Below are positions 54,316 to 64,000 of a stretch of 64,000 nucleotides of DNA, one piece after another; position 1 is the stretch's first letter, and every line of letters starts with the position of its first letter. The notes beneath the pieces are model-generated. The model was not told the DNA's origin, ran no database searches, and saw only the letters and a program-made list of their open reading frames with translations. Position numbers and translations under genes: made by a program. The stretch covers positions 186,001 through 250,000 of the forward strand of contig JAEOAD010002761.1 in NCBI GenBank assembly GCA_036365145.1, read 5' to 3'. This stretch comes from Orientallactaga sibirica. Lineage: Eukaryota > Chordata > Mammalia > Rodentia > Dipodidae.

Positions 54316-54408
54316 CTGGAAGCCCCGGAGTTGAGCCTTCTACTTCACTCCATGGTGAAAGTCCATGCTCTAACTTGAAGATCAAATGTGGTTTGGTCAT
54401 ACAGTTCC
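54316..54408 (-). CDS. KRAB zinc-finger gene, KRAB-B exon
   Basis: A 93-nt exon after a TTTCCTAATTACAG acceptor. With the G carried from the A exon it reads GNCMTKPHLIFKLEHGLSPW, then SEVEGSTPGLP. KRAB-B boxes typically have the G.C.TKP.LIFKLE.G..PW pattern, and all these positions are present. The exon ends AG followed by GCAAGT, so the intron starts with GC rather than GT. The only nearby GT (three bases on) would shift the frame of the finger exon. The GC junction leaves one base (G) that joins AA of the finger exon to give Glu and an open frame. GC-AG introns with this strong consensus are a known minor class. The B box supports the TRIM28-recruiting A box. Confidence 0.88.
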
Positions 54409-54654
54409 CTGTAATTAGGAAATAATGCACAAATTGTGTTAGTATGTTATATTAGGTGGACTCCTGTAAGATAATAGCTGCATTTCTACAACTGATCTCT
54501 ACTAGGTGAACTGCAATGGCAGCTTTGATAAAATTTATATTTCTGGTGTTCATTAACTGGAATATTTCCCTGAAGTAACATTGATAATATTTCACTCAAG
54601 TGACATTGAACAGCATGACACAATACAACAATTTTTTTGTATTTTTGCTTTTCT

Positions 54655-54790
54655 TTTGTTTTGTTTTGTTTTTACAAGATATGGCCTAATTCTAGCCCAG
54701 GTTGACCAAGAACAGATACTGGAGCCCCGGGTTGTCCTCATATTCATGGATGTCCTTCTACCTCAGCCTCACATATTCTGGGACAAAAGT
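54655..54790 (-). mobile_element. B1-type SINE, old
   Basis: TTTACAAGATATGGCCTAATTC, TAGCCCAGGTTGACCAAG and CTACCTCAGCCTCACATATTC keep B1 reverse order at low similarity. Located in the first KRAB intron. Confidence 0.65.
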
Positions 54791-54979
54791 ATTAAACAAT
54801 GGTTTAAAAAGAACATTAAAGAATAGAGCTTCATGGAAGGGGATTACGATGAAACTAGAAAGACAAAAAATGACATTAGTGATAAGAGGAACAAAGAGAG
54901 AATGGTCATAAAAAGAACAAGGGAGAAATGTGGGAAAAGAGTTCAACTAAAGAAATGAATTCTTTAAAAAAGTAAAACA

Positions 54980-55182
54980 GTGGTTGGAGGGATACCTTAA
55001 CAGTTAAGGCACTTGCCTACAAAGCCAAAAGAACTAGATCAAATTCCTCAGTATTCACATAAGCCAGATGCCCAAGGTAGTACATACATCTGGAGTTTTT
55101 TGCATTGGCTGATGGCCCTGGCACACTCATTTTCTCTACTTGCCTCTTATTCTCTCTCTCCTACTCAAATAAATAAATAATC
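54980..55182 (+). mobile_element. tRNA-derived SINE in the KRAB gene intron
   Basis: GTGGTTGGAGGGATACCTTAAC, AGTTAAGGCACTTGCCTAC, AGCCAGATGCCCAAGG, and the tail CAAATAAATAAATAA. Confidence 0.88.
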
Positions 55183-55250
55183 TGAAGAGGGCCACTGAGT
55201 AGAGGCAAAAATTGCATTACTATTTAAAAATACCTCAAGTACATTAAGAA

Positions 55251-55289
55251 ATCACACACACACACACAAATAACACACACACATGAAAC

Positions 55290-55325
<36 letters not shown>
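55251..55325. repeat. (CA)n microsatellite, interrupted
   Basis: CA runs at 55253-55268, 55275-55283 and 55291-55323 with short non-CA breaks. Confidence 0.9.
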
Positions 55326-55326
<1 letters not shown>

Positions 55327-55716
55327 TAAATTAAAAGAAAAATAAAATTTTTGCACAATTCAACAAATGAGTATAATTTAATGAGTAATATTATATATAA
55401 CAGAGGGCTTCAATATTAATGACTGGGCAAGAATCAAATTACTTTCTCTAAAAAAATCAATGATGTACTTATCCACCACTTATTGATAATACACTATTGA
55501 AGTATTAGTGGTGAAAAATAGCTTAACTATAGAGCACTTTTCTAGGATGTATGAATCCCTTAAGTTCAATTCAAAGCATTTAAAAAAAGTCTTAGCTGAA
55601 ATATATGTTAAGTGCAATTAAAAAAATCCATACAAATCACAATGGAGACTACAAAAATGTCCTTATTGTAAGTCAAATGGATATATAGAGGGAAAAAAAG
55701 ACTCTAAGGAGAAATG

Positions 55717-55863
55717 GAGGCAGGTATGGTGCCATACTACTTTAATTCCAACAATTGGGTACCTGAGGCAGGAGAATCACTAAGATTTTGATGACAATCT
55801 TGGCTACAGAGTGCACTCCAGGATAACCTAGGGTAGGGTGAAATCCAGTCTCCAAATAAAAAC
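55717..55863 (+). mobile_element. B1-type SINE
   Basis: GGCAGGTATGGTGCCATACTAC, TACCTGAGGCAGGAGAATC and GAGTGCACTCCAGGATAACC. Older copy, in the first KRAB intron. Confidence 0.78.
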
Positions 55864-56740
55864 ATTGAAAATGGTGGAATGAACATAACTGTCGACATTA
55901 TGTGAAGTAATATAGCTATTTCCTCTGGTTTTGAAATGACTGACATTGTCTTAAATCAAAGCAGCTCTAGTGAGTTCCAAGAGATTTTCAACATAATTGT
56001 GTCAAAGAAATCAAGAAAGCTGCAAGACTTACATAAGTCTATGATAATGGAAATAGAGTATCAACACTCAACAACCAGAAATAAATGCCATAACTTTCTC
56101 ACTTGATATTCCAATTGGTATCTTGTAGATAAGCAATAAAAACAGATTAGGGTTTGATTTCTTGGCAGTACAAATGTGTATGATAGAAGCATTTGATTTC
56201 TATGTAACCCAATAAACTCATTCAGAAAGAGGAACTTATGATTTTTCCTTTGGGGTATCAAATCCCTCTATCATTGTGTGAATAGATGTTATTTCACTTC
56301 CCCCAGAAAATTCATGGGATATAAACAAAGTATGACAAACACAGAACAAAAATTCTGCATGTTCTCGTTATACTTGCAAGTCCCAGTTACATGATAGAGG
56401 GAGAAAACAAAACAAGTAATTAGAATATGGAAAATGAGTAGAAGAAAAGGGATGGAATAAGTATGTTTCGTATTAACTGGGTGCTTTTGGAAGAAATAAC
56501 ATCATATGTTGTATATCACAGTAATAAGTTAGTATGCATCTTACATTAGTATTTCAAAATAGCTACAAGAATTTTTGAGTGCTCCCCTTACAACTAATGG
56601 CTGATCTGACATATTCTTGTTACTATCTATGTGTGTGCTGTGAAGCCACTTTATTGAATATAATATGTTCCATTAAGCATGTCAGTTTAAGAGTACTATA
56701 TCAAAACAATACTAAATATTTGTAATAATGACTATACTTA

Positions 56741-56920
<180 letters not shown>

Positions 56921-58195
56921 CTATAATGAGATATTTCCCTTCAACCCAAGACTACAAAAGAGGAACTAGAAAATTAGACTTCACTCTTCTATATGTATCT
57001 TGGCAGGGAGTTACTCAATAAGCACAAAGTTTATATGGTGTATCATGGAAGAAAAAACTCAAGACAAATATCATACCTCCATCATACTGTAGTGATTCAA
57101 ACAATTAAGATTAGGTTTTCATTAATGACAAAAAAACAATAGAATGGAAAAGCATATATTAGGGCTTGTGTCATAACATAGTGGTACACTGCCTTCCCAG
57201 AAGATACAAGGCCATGGGTTCAATTGCTAACATTAATAGTGGAATAGAAGCTCTTAATGAACTTGGGAATTTTGACTCCATATGGAGTCTGGTCATCAAT
57301 GTAGGGGTCATAATAAATATGTCAAACCTGAAAGGATTCTGTGCAAACAATAAACAAATATTAATTCAGAACAAAATATAAACAATGAATTCAAGGTGTT
57401 TTGACACCAATCTACAATGTTGCCAGTCAACTTCACTGCAGCTTATGTTGGAAACCCATGCAAGCACGTTGCACTGTGCATGCCTCTATGCCATGCAACT
57501 CCAACTGAATGAACACACATCATCTGAAATATCTTGGCTCAAATGTATGTTACAAATAGTGCAAAAAAGTAGGATACTTTTTCACTTCTCTTGAACTCTA
57601 ATGGTTTACTAACAGATAAATGATATTTATAACCTATTTCTTTGCTAGCTAGTCATATATATGTTAAAATAGAGTTTGATCAGAAGTACCTTATGGACAT
57701 ATATATTATTGTATGCAGAAGCAAAGCATTGTTACTGGAAAAATTCTGTGCTAGGGTGGGTTGGCTTCCACTGACTGCTAGCTATAAAGTCTACTGATGC
57801 CATAGAATATTGTAGGCATTGCCAAAACCCTTGGTTATCCTTCAGAAATAGATGGTAAGACTCTATTGCTAAAGACTCCACAGGTGTGAGATGCAGGACA
57901 CTGGGAAATCAAGCAGCAGTAAAGCTGGAAGCCTCCACACAGTTAGCTGGCTGTCAATGTACTGGAAAGAGCTATGTAACCTGTTGCCAGAGAAAAGTAA
58001 TCAATGATGTTATCCTGTGGTGAATCATGTAAGTTTTACTGATAGTCAACCAGGTCAAATGTATTAACTGGTACAATACTCCTATGCCTATTATGGGGGA
58101 AACCAGCTGCTCTCTGTTTAGACTTGAGGTCTGCTCCATAAGAGGGAATTTCTGCCTAGTGCTGAATACTTAATCAAAAGCCCATAGCTGGGGAG
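56921..58195. other. Upstream of the KRAB-A exon, no first exon recognised
   Basis: The 5' non-coding exon and start-codon exon of the KRAB gene should lie on the minus strand at higher coordinates. No CpG-rich promoter or short ATG exon with a convincing GT donor could be picked out by eye. A weak ID-like word occurs near 57160-57235. The stretch 57,700-58,190 has the flavour of an L1 end but cannot be assigned. Confidence 0.35.
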
Positions 58196-58520
58196 TTGTT
58201 GCTTTTGGTTTCACATTTATTGCAGAACACAAATGACCAAAAGCAGCTTGTGGGGAAAGGGGGTTTATTTTGGCTTACAAACTTGAGGGGAAGCTCCAAG
58301 ATGGCAGGGGGAAATGATGTAATGAGCCGAGTGTGGACATCACCTCCTTGATGACATCAAATGCAAAACAATAACAGGCAAGTGTACCAAGCACTGGCAA
58401 GGGAAACGTGGCTATAACAATACAGTGACTCCAGGAAGCTTCCATTGTCAAATTGCTACCAGCTGGGGGCACAAGCATCCAGAACACTTACATTTATGGG
58501 AGACACTTGAGTCAAACGAC
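58196..58520 (-). mobile_element. MaLR-type LTR
   Basis: AAAAGCAGCTTGTGGGGAAAG, GGGGGTTTATTTTGGCTTAC, AGGGGAAGCTCCAAGATGGCAGG and GTGTGGACATCACCTCC, then AGTGTACCAAGCACTGGC, read as the complement of the same LTR type as 60230-60480 (its TTTATT is AATAAA on the minus strand). Confidence 0.68.
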
Positions 58521-58796
58521 CATGGCAGGTCATTAGGGAAGAACTACTTCTCTTGTATTATTAATTTGATATATTATTCCCACCAAACTGCCTTCTAAAT
58601 ATGCTCATGCCCATATATTACTGGTACTCTCACTTTTGCCTAGAGAAGCCTCATTTTTTCATATGGCAGTTGCCATTGGGTTGATTCAAAGCACACCAGA
58701 TTGCTGAGAATTGACAGAATGTTCAGTACTAAAAGAAACATGGCTATCACATACTCCAAGGTACAGGAACCAATGTGGAAGTGGTAGATGAAGAAT
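58521..58796. other. Non-coding stretch
   Basis: No feature recognised. Confidence 0.35.
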
Positions 58797-58950
58797 TGTG
58801 AGATCTGGGTATGGTGGTACAGGCCTTTAATCCAAACATTAAGTAGGCAAATGTAGGAGGATCACCATAAGTGTTAGGGCATGCTGAGAATACATAGTGA
58901 ATTCCAGGTCAGCTTGGACTAGAGGGAGACCATACGTCTAAAGTCCAGAA
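58797..58950 (+). mobile_element. B1-type SINE
   Basis: TGGGTATGGTGGTACAGGCC, GTAGGAGGATCACCATAAG and GTGAATTCCAGGTCAGCTTGG. Confidence 0.88.
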
Positions 58951-60229
58951 AGTAAAGAATTGTAAGTGACAAAATTCCAGACAAAAATTGCCCTTGACAT
59001 TAACAACCTCACAGTGGCTGATGCCTTCTACACAAAACTTGCACAACAAGAGGGAAATAAATGAAATCAAAATAGAAGAGAGACTAATTGGAAAGAAGAA
59101 GGGAATCAACGTAGACTGGATTTTGGAGGACAAAAAAAAGGGGGGTGGTGGGAGAGGATTTTCATCATGGTACACTGGATCTATTTAAGGCAGTTACAAA
59201 TAAATATCTTAAAAGGTAGTATTTTCCCCATTACTACTCAGTATTTAAATATCAAATTGCTATATAATTCAATAGTGTGGTTAGACAATGAAATTCATCT
59301 ACTAGTGTACAAGAGTGTGTTCTTCCGTAATAAATGGGAACTCAGATAACTACAGGTCATACATAGTAGGCAAACTTTTGACCCATCCTCCAATAAACCC
59401 TCCCAATAAACTCTTTCCAAATATTAGGTGATCTGCATTATTAAATCTAGAACCTGTGAACAATTAGCCTGCTTTGATAAACACAGGCTTTTAATGGGTT
59501 CTGTAATTATGTTATTAGTTATACATTATGTCTTCACCTTGTTGGGGAGAAGCTGTCCCCTTTCTCCTTGATGGAACATTGCCAGCCACAATGAAACAAT
59601 GCTGGCCTTGAGAACTTACAGTCTATGTTATGACTCCTGAGTATCTAAGTCATGACTAACTAAAACCAGAAGTAATATCTGCAGTGTTGTTTTCCTATTG
59701 ATTTAAAATCCAGTTCAAAGTACATAATGTATATTCAAAATTTCCTGTAAATTAATTATGAAACCAGATATAGTCTGCTTCCTGAAAATGATGGCATAGT
59801 AAGTAAAAATAAAATTCAAAATTATATAACAAAAACACAGGAAAGACATGAACAGACTTTATTCAAGGCATCCTGAGAAGGGCTCTGATCATGCAGGTCA
59901 AAAATCCTAGGGTACATTTTGGGAGGATGTGGGAATTGGAATTGTTTGCTAGGTGGTCCCTCTTGCTTCATAGTTGGGCCATTTTAAGTAAGTAATAATC
60001 AGACAGGTGGTTTGGACAGGTCCAGTAAAATTAAAATGGGAATGGATGATCTGGGTTATTCCAAGCATGTAATAATTGGGAGGGGTGGTTGGATCACTAT
60101 TAGGAAACAAAGGGTCACAATGACATGGCAGTCAGAGTTCAAAGATGGAGTTATTCTGCTTCTAAAAGGTCCTACTTTCTATCTAATCCTTATGTCTGTG
60201 TACATTTTTGAGTCAGAGTCTCATTATGA
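58951..60229. other. Non-coding stretch
   Basis: No exon, RNA gene or repeat could be assigned. Frames at 58988-59188 and 60012-60233 have no domain. Confidence 0.38.
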
Positions 60230-60480
60230 TTAAAATTAAGCTTCCTATTTATGTCTCCTGCAGGCATAGCCCTACTAGGGGAGTGTGCTACTGGCAGAGT
60301 ATCCTTTACCTACACATAGGGTATGTTCTAAGCTGGCTTGGTCTCTGGCTGCACTCTTCCATTCTTTTCTGTGCATAGATGATGAAGTGATGGAGCTGCT
60401 TCTGCCATAATGAAGCTTTCCCTATAATTTGTAAGCCTGAAATAAATAAATAAGCTGAAACATCTCCATTTATATTCTCA
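60230..60480 (+). mobile_element. MaLR-type LTR, 3' part
   Basis: GATGGAGCTGCTTCTGCCATAATG, AAGCTTTCCCTATAATTTG and TAAGCCTGAAATAAATAAATAAGC form the typical LTR end with its AATAAA signal. The upstream part is diverged. Confidence 0.6.
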
Positions 60481-61034
60481 CTCTTACAGAACTCAAACCT
60501 ATGTCCTTCCTGAGAACTGGCTTTTGACTCAGATCACCAACAAATCACCTTTTTCCTCCAAAGTCTTTCCAGATACCTTATGCATCAGATGCCTACTGCC
60601 TCTATATGACCATCATTGACACCCTCACATGCTTTCTCAGAAAGTCAAATCCTCTTAGACAATCACCCCCTTAGGCACTAGTCTTTAACCCTCAATCTCT
60701 TGTATTTTCTCTCTGATTCTTGCTTTATCACGCACACTATGAATTCACCCTTCACACCAGTAAGGCCTGTTTTTGTCATACACATCCACCTTCCACAGAA
60801 TGTTGAGTCCATTATTCATCCTCAGACAATGAGGATCATGACCCATACCATTCCTATGGATGGTACAGAATGATGTGGACCACTGTTTCTAGACAGGCCA
60901 TGGTCATTGCATTCATGACCTCACAGAGACTATTATCAGAACAGGACCTGCTCAGTATTGGGCTTAGAAACTTTCTATATAGAATGGTGAAGGAGGATAA
61001 AAAGGGCATCCAAACAGTATGCAGGAGAACAGGA
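60481..61034. other. Non-coding stretch
   Basis: C/T-rich for the first 300 nt. No exon or repeat recognised. Confidence 0.35.
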
Positions 61035-61200
61035 GGGATTTCTCTATCACTTCAACACATTTGCTTGCAAAGCCTGAAAGCCTGGGTTTGATTCCTTCAG
61101 TACCCACATAAAGTCACATGCACAAATTGGTGCATGAGTATTGCAGTGGCAGGAGGCCATGGCACACCCATCCCCCTCTCTGTCTGATGTTCCTTGTCAA
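61035..61200 (+). mobile_element. tRNA-derived SINE, head altered
   Basis: TTTGCTTGCAAAGCCTGAAAGCC, GGGTTTGATTCCTTCAGTACCC and GGAGGCCATGGCACACCCATC. The tail is short. Confidence 0.75.
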
Positions 61201-61774
61201 CAAAACATCTGTTTTAAAATAGTGGGTGGTCTAGTTGGAAAGAGGAAGGCATTCAGAAGAATGGGGATGTGAGATAAGAGAAGGCAATGGGAAAAGATTA
61301 TGTTCAATTTTATTCTGTACATGTATCAAAATTGTACTTTTTAAGAATATAAAAAGGAACATGTATTTCTTCCTTTTGAGCTAAGCATGCCCAATAAGTG
61401 TCTACCACCTTCAATTACAAAAATAAACATACGAAGGCCAGGATCACTCTCTACAACTGACTATGTATGTATAGGTACCCAGTGTTAAAATGATTTTCTA
61501 CATGAATATGTAAAGGCCCACTGAGAAAACTCCCCATGTTTCCATAGTTCAAAATGGCATATTGGAAGTAAGCCTTATATTCACTCTGTTTGCCTCAAGT
61601 AAATCTTTCTCTTCTATCCTATGTCAGTGTCATTCTTGTTTTGTCTTTGGCTCACCATAATACAGTTTATTACAAATTGTTGATACCAAAATGGGATTTT
61701 CTCCTAGAAGATTCTTCAGCTTTTCCTGATTGATGGAACAGGAGAGATATTGAGGTAGGGCAAACAGAGAAGGT
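61201..61774. other. Non-coding stretch
   Basis: No feature recognised. Confidence 0.35.
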
Positions 61775-61930
61775 ACTGGGAAAGGACTCAAGAGGTGAGT
61801 GCTGTATATACAAACTTGAGGACTTGAGTTAAATACTGAGCACCCACATAAAAGCCAGCCATGGATATGCATTCGTGTGACCCCAGTGCTGAGCATTTGG
61901 AAACAAGATAATCTCTACAACATAGTGGTC
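61775..61930 (+). mobile_element. B4-type composite SINE, partial
   Basis: AGGACTCAAGAGGTGAGTGC, CTTGAGGACTTGAGTTAAATAC, CACCCACATAAAAGCCAGCC and CCCCAGTGCTGAGCATTTGG show a tRNA-like head joined to a B1-like part. Confidence 0.6.
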
Positions 61931-62639
61931 TAAAAATCTGACTAGAAAAAAGTACCTTCAGGTTCACTGAGAGATTTCATGTCAAGGAAATATGCATGCA
62001 CATCACCAAAATAGAGTCTGTGTAGGCAGAGAACTGGTCTGTAAAAGGAATGTACAGCAGAGCTTGTAAGGAGACAAGGTTTTGACTGAAAGTTTCCCTG
62101 AATGGAACAATCACAATGGGCCTCAGTCAAGTAATAACAACCAGATAAGAAGAAAAAAGAACTGCAAAGATGAGGAAAGCAGGGAGTTCTCAGCCATAAA
62201 CTTGAGATTACATCTTGGCCCTTAGGTTTAGAAGATTGGAGAATTATCAGTATCCATGCTGATCACACAGGTCCACAAGATTAAAAGAAGTCTTCAAGTT
62301 AAAACAGAGGCTAATCAGTGTGCCTGACCGAAAAAAAAAGCCAAAAAGGAATTTTGAGAGATTAGAAATAATTGTCCTGATGACAAGAAAGTTACAATTT
62401 GCAAGAGCTGAAAATGTTTTCTATATCAGATCTGCAAAAGGGCAAGACCTCCAAAAGAAATGCAGGGTCACCTTTGATAGGGTAGTTCTGTTACATACAC
62501 TTCTATATGAAACAAATAAAATGATGTAATATTACATTCTATATTCATATAGGAAAGTATATTACCATTTGAATGCTAGAAAATATAAAAGTCAAACTCT
62601 TGTTTAGATAAGGAACAGAAAGTATTAAGTGTTAAGTAC
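61931..62639. other. Non-coding stretch
   Basis: No exon or repeat assigned. Confidence 0.35.
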
Positions 62640-62852
62640 TAGGGCTGGAGAGATGGCTCAGTGGTTAAGCCACTTGCCTCCAAAGCCAAAGGATCCCGGT
62701 TCAACTCTCCAGGCCCCATGTAAGCCAGCTGTGCAAGGGACACATGCATCTGGAATTCATTTGCAGTGGCTGGATGTCCTGTTGTGCCCATTCTCTCCCT
62801 CTGTCCCTGCCTCTTTCTCTCATATAAATAAATAAAAATATTTTTTAAAGTA
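62640..62852 (+). mobile_element. tRNA-derived SINE
   Basis: GGGCTGGAGAGATGGCTCAGTGG, AAGCCAAAGGATCCCGGTTC, ATGTAAGCCAGCTGTGCAAGG, and tail ATAAATAAATAAAAATATT. AAGTATTAAGT before and AAAGTATTAAGTACT after form a target-site duplication. Confidence 0.95.
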
Positions 62853-62896
62853 TTAAGTACTATTCTCTGGGGTCTTGTGGGAGGTTCAAAAAGCAT

Positions 62897-63117
62897 TCAT
62901 GGGGATGGAAAAATGGTTTAGTGGTTAAGGCATTTGCCTGAAAAGCAAAAGTATCCAGGTTCAATTATCCAGAATCCACAAAAGCCAGATGCACAAGAGG
63001 GCGCATGCATCTGGAGTTCGTTTGCAATGGCTAGAGGTCCTGGCATGCCCACTCTATCCATCCTTCTCTCTCTCTCTCTCTCATTCTCTGCCTCTTTCTC
63101 TCTCAAATAAAGAAAAA
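62897..63117 (+). mobile_element. tRNA-derived SINE
   Basis: GGGGATGGAAAAATGGTTTAGTGG, AAAGCCAGATGCACAAGAGGG and CGCATGCATCTGGAGTTCG, then a CT run and CAAATAAAGAAAAATC. It lies about 45 nt after the previous SINE in the same orientation. Confidence 0.93.
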
Positions 63118-63279
63118 TCTCTATAAGTCTGGGGATTCATACAAAAAATAACAGGCATGTGTCCTTGTGGAGACCATTCAGTAAAGTTTCTGGCACCAGA
63201 ATCTGCTTTGTGTAACAGACAGGCCCAGTTATGTTCACCATCCTATTGTCTTTATATGTTTTATCAAAGAAAATTTCTC

Positions 63280-63425
63280 AGTTTATTTTTGGCTTTTTAT
63301 GAAGCAGGGTCTCACCGGAGCACGGGCTGAAATGTAATTCATTCTGCATCACAAATTCATAACAATCTTGCTACTTCAGCCTCTAAAGTGCTAAAATTTG
63401 AGGCAGGTGCCACCATTCCCTGCTA
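63280..63425 (-). mobile_element. B1-type SINE, diverged
   Basis: TTTTTATGAAGCAGGGTCTCACC, TGAAATGTAATTCATTCTGC and AAGTGCTAAAATTTGAGGC. Confidence 0.78.
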
Positions 63426-63627
63426 AAATTTAATCCTTTTTATTTTCCCCCTTTAACTCTTAGTAGCTACTTGTCAGATCCAAAACTCTTTTTTTTGTGC
63501 TTTTATGATGATGGAAGTGGGCAGACAAATATGTGTATTTGGCATCTGTGTAGCAACAGATTCCGAGACACTCTGACTACAGAAGTATTTTTGTGTCATA
63601 TAATAAAAAAAGCTTTTAAAATTTTCT

Positions 63628-63800
63628 TAATTTATTTGAGGCTGAGGGTATAAGCATGCGAAGGGCCTCTTGGCACTTCATACAAAATCCAATCACATTC
63701 ACTACTTTGGACAGCTGGATATACTTGGTTAATGGGGAAATGAGCCCAGGCCATCAGGCTTTGCAAACAAGTGCTTTTAACCACTCTCCAGCACACTTCT
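63628..63800 (-). mobile_element. tRNA-derived SINE, diverged
   Basis: TTAATTTATTTGAGGCTGAGG, ATGAGCCCAGGCCATCAGG and TGCTTTTAACCACTCTCCAGC (head complement). The middle is heavily changed. Confidence 0.6.
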
Positions 63801-64000
63801 TTGATGGTCCAGTCACACTCAGCATTTTAAGTTCCCCCATATTTGGGAAACCTGCTGACTGTTATCTGTTAATACATGAAAAGCAGATTTCAGAATGTCA
63901 AGACATGTTATTTTTCTACTCAAATCACTGGAGAGCTGCATCCAATTTAAAATGAGTTATGTTAAAAGGATGTGTGTAGGTAGCTTTCCAAAATGTGAGT
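63801..64000. other. Window end, nothing recognised
   Basis: The plus-strand frame at 63656-63955 starts inside a SINE and shows no domain. Confidence 0.4.

Noticed and set aside
54309..54316. Using the GT at about 54310 as the KRAB-B donor
   Set aside because: It would add bases that shift the finger exon out of the ELKIQQ..GEKPYEC frame. The GC donor keeps the frame exactly and has a strong AG-GCAAGT context.

Overview
This is mammalian, almost certainly rodent, nuclear DNA. Coding content is very low, and most of the sequence is interspersed repeats. B1-type (7SL-derived) and tRNA-derived SINEs occur throughout, with ID- and B4-type SINEs, L1 fragments, MaLR-type and other LTRs, and many simple repeats. 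The two main SINE types are a tRNA-headed element ending in a CT-rich stretch plus an AAATAAATAA tail, and a B1 carrying the words CCTGGAATTCACTATGTAGTC and GAGCTAGAGTGAGACC. From memory they resemble those of jerboas (Dipodidae). That species guess is inference; the rodent assignment is firmer.

Layout. 0-5 kb holds SINEs and LTR remnants around single-copy DNA. 5.3-8.2 kb is a duplicated block of short direct-repeat modules, with two long polypyrimidine tracts, two (TG)n arrays and the only CpG-rich patch in the window. 10-19 kb holds two broken exons of a regulatory myosin light chain gene and several unusual tandem arrays of ID-SINE head monomers. 16.6-20.9 kb carries L1 fragments. 21.9-25.1 kb is an irregular tandem duplication whose middle part is a fine-scale mosaic of its neighbours. 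28.6-31.7 kb is mostly old L1. 36.9-42.7 kb is a 38-bp tandem satellite interrupted by a solo LTR, a B1 and a tRNA-SINE, with a second mosaic duplication at its left edge. 43.3-46.5 kb is AT-rich and largely unassigned. 46.5-47.7 kb looks like a MaLR internal region plus LTR.

The one convincing protein gene is a KRAB C2H2 zinc-finger gene on the minus strand between 56,920 and about 49,940. It has a 127-nt KRAB-A exon, a 93-nt KRAB-B exon with a GC donor, and a zinc-finger exon. The three splice together in one open frame of 372 codons. The first coding exon was not found. The array is cut at 51,048 by small indels, yet nine more well-formed fingers follow in another frame. The broken stretch between them has the same mosaic look as the other two anomalous duplications, so the break may be a consensus error rather than biology.

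No structural RNA gene, CRISPR or prokaryotic feature is present. The likely leads are the mosaic duplications, the tandem ID monomers, the 38-bp satellite and the recent two-finger expansion in the KRAB gene.
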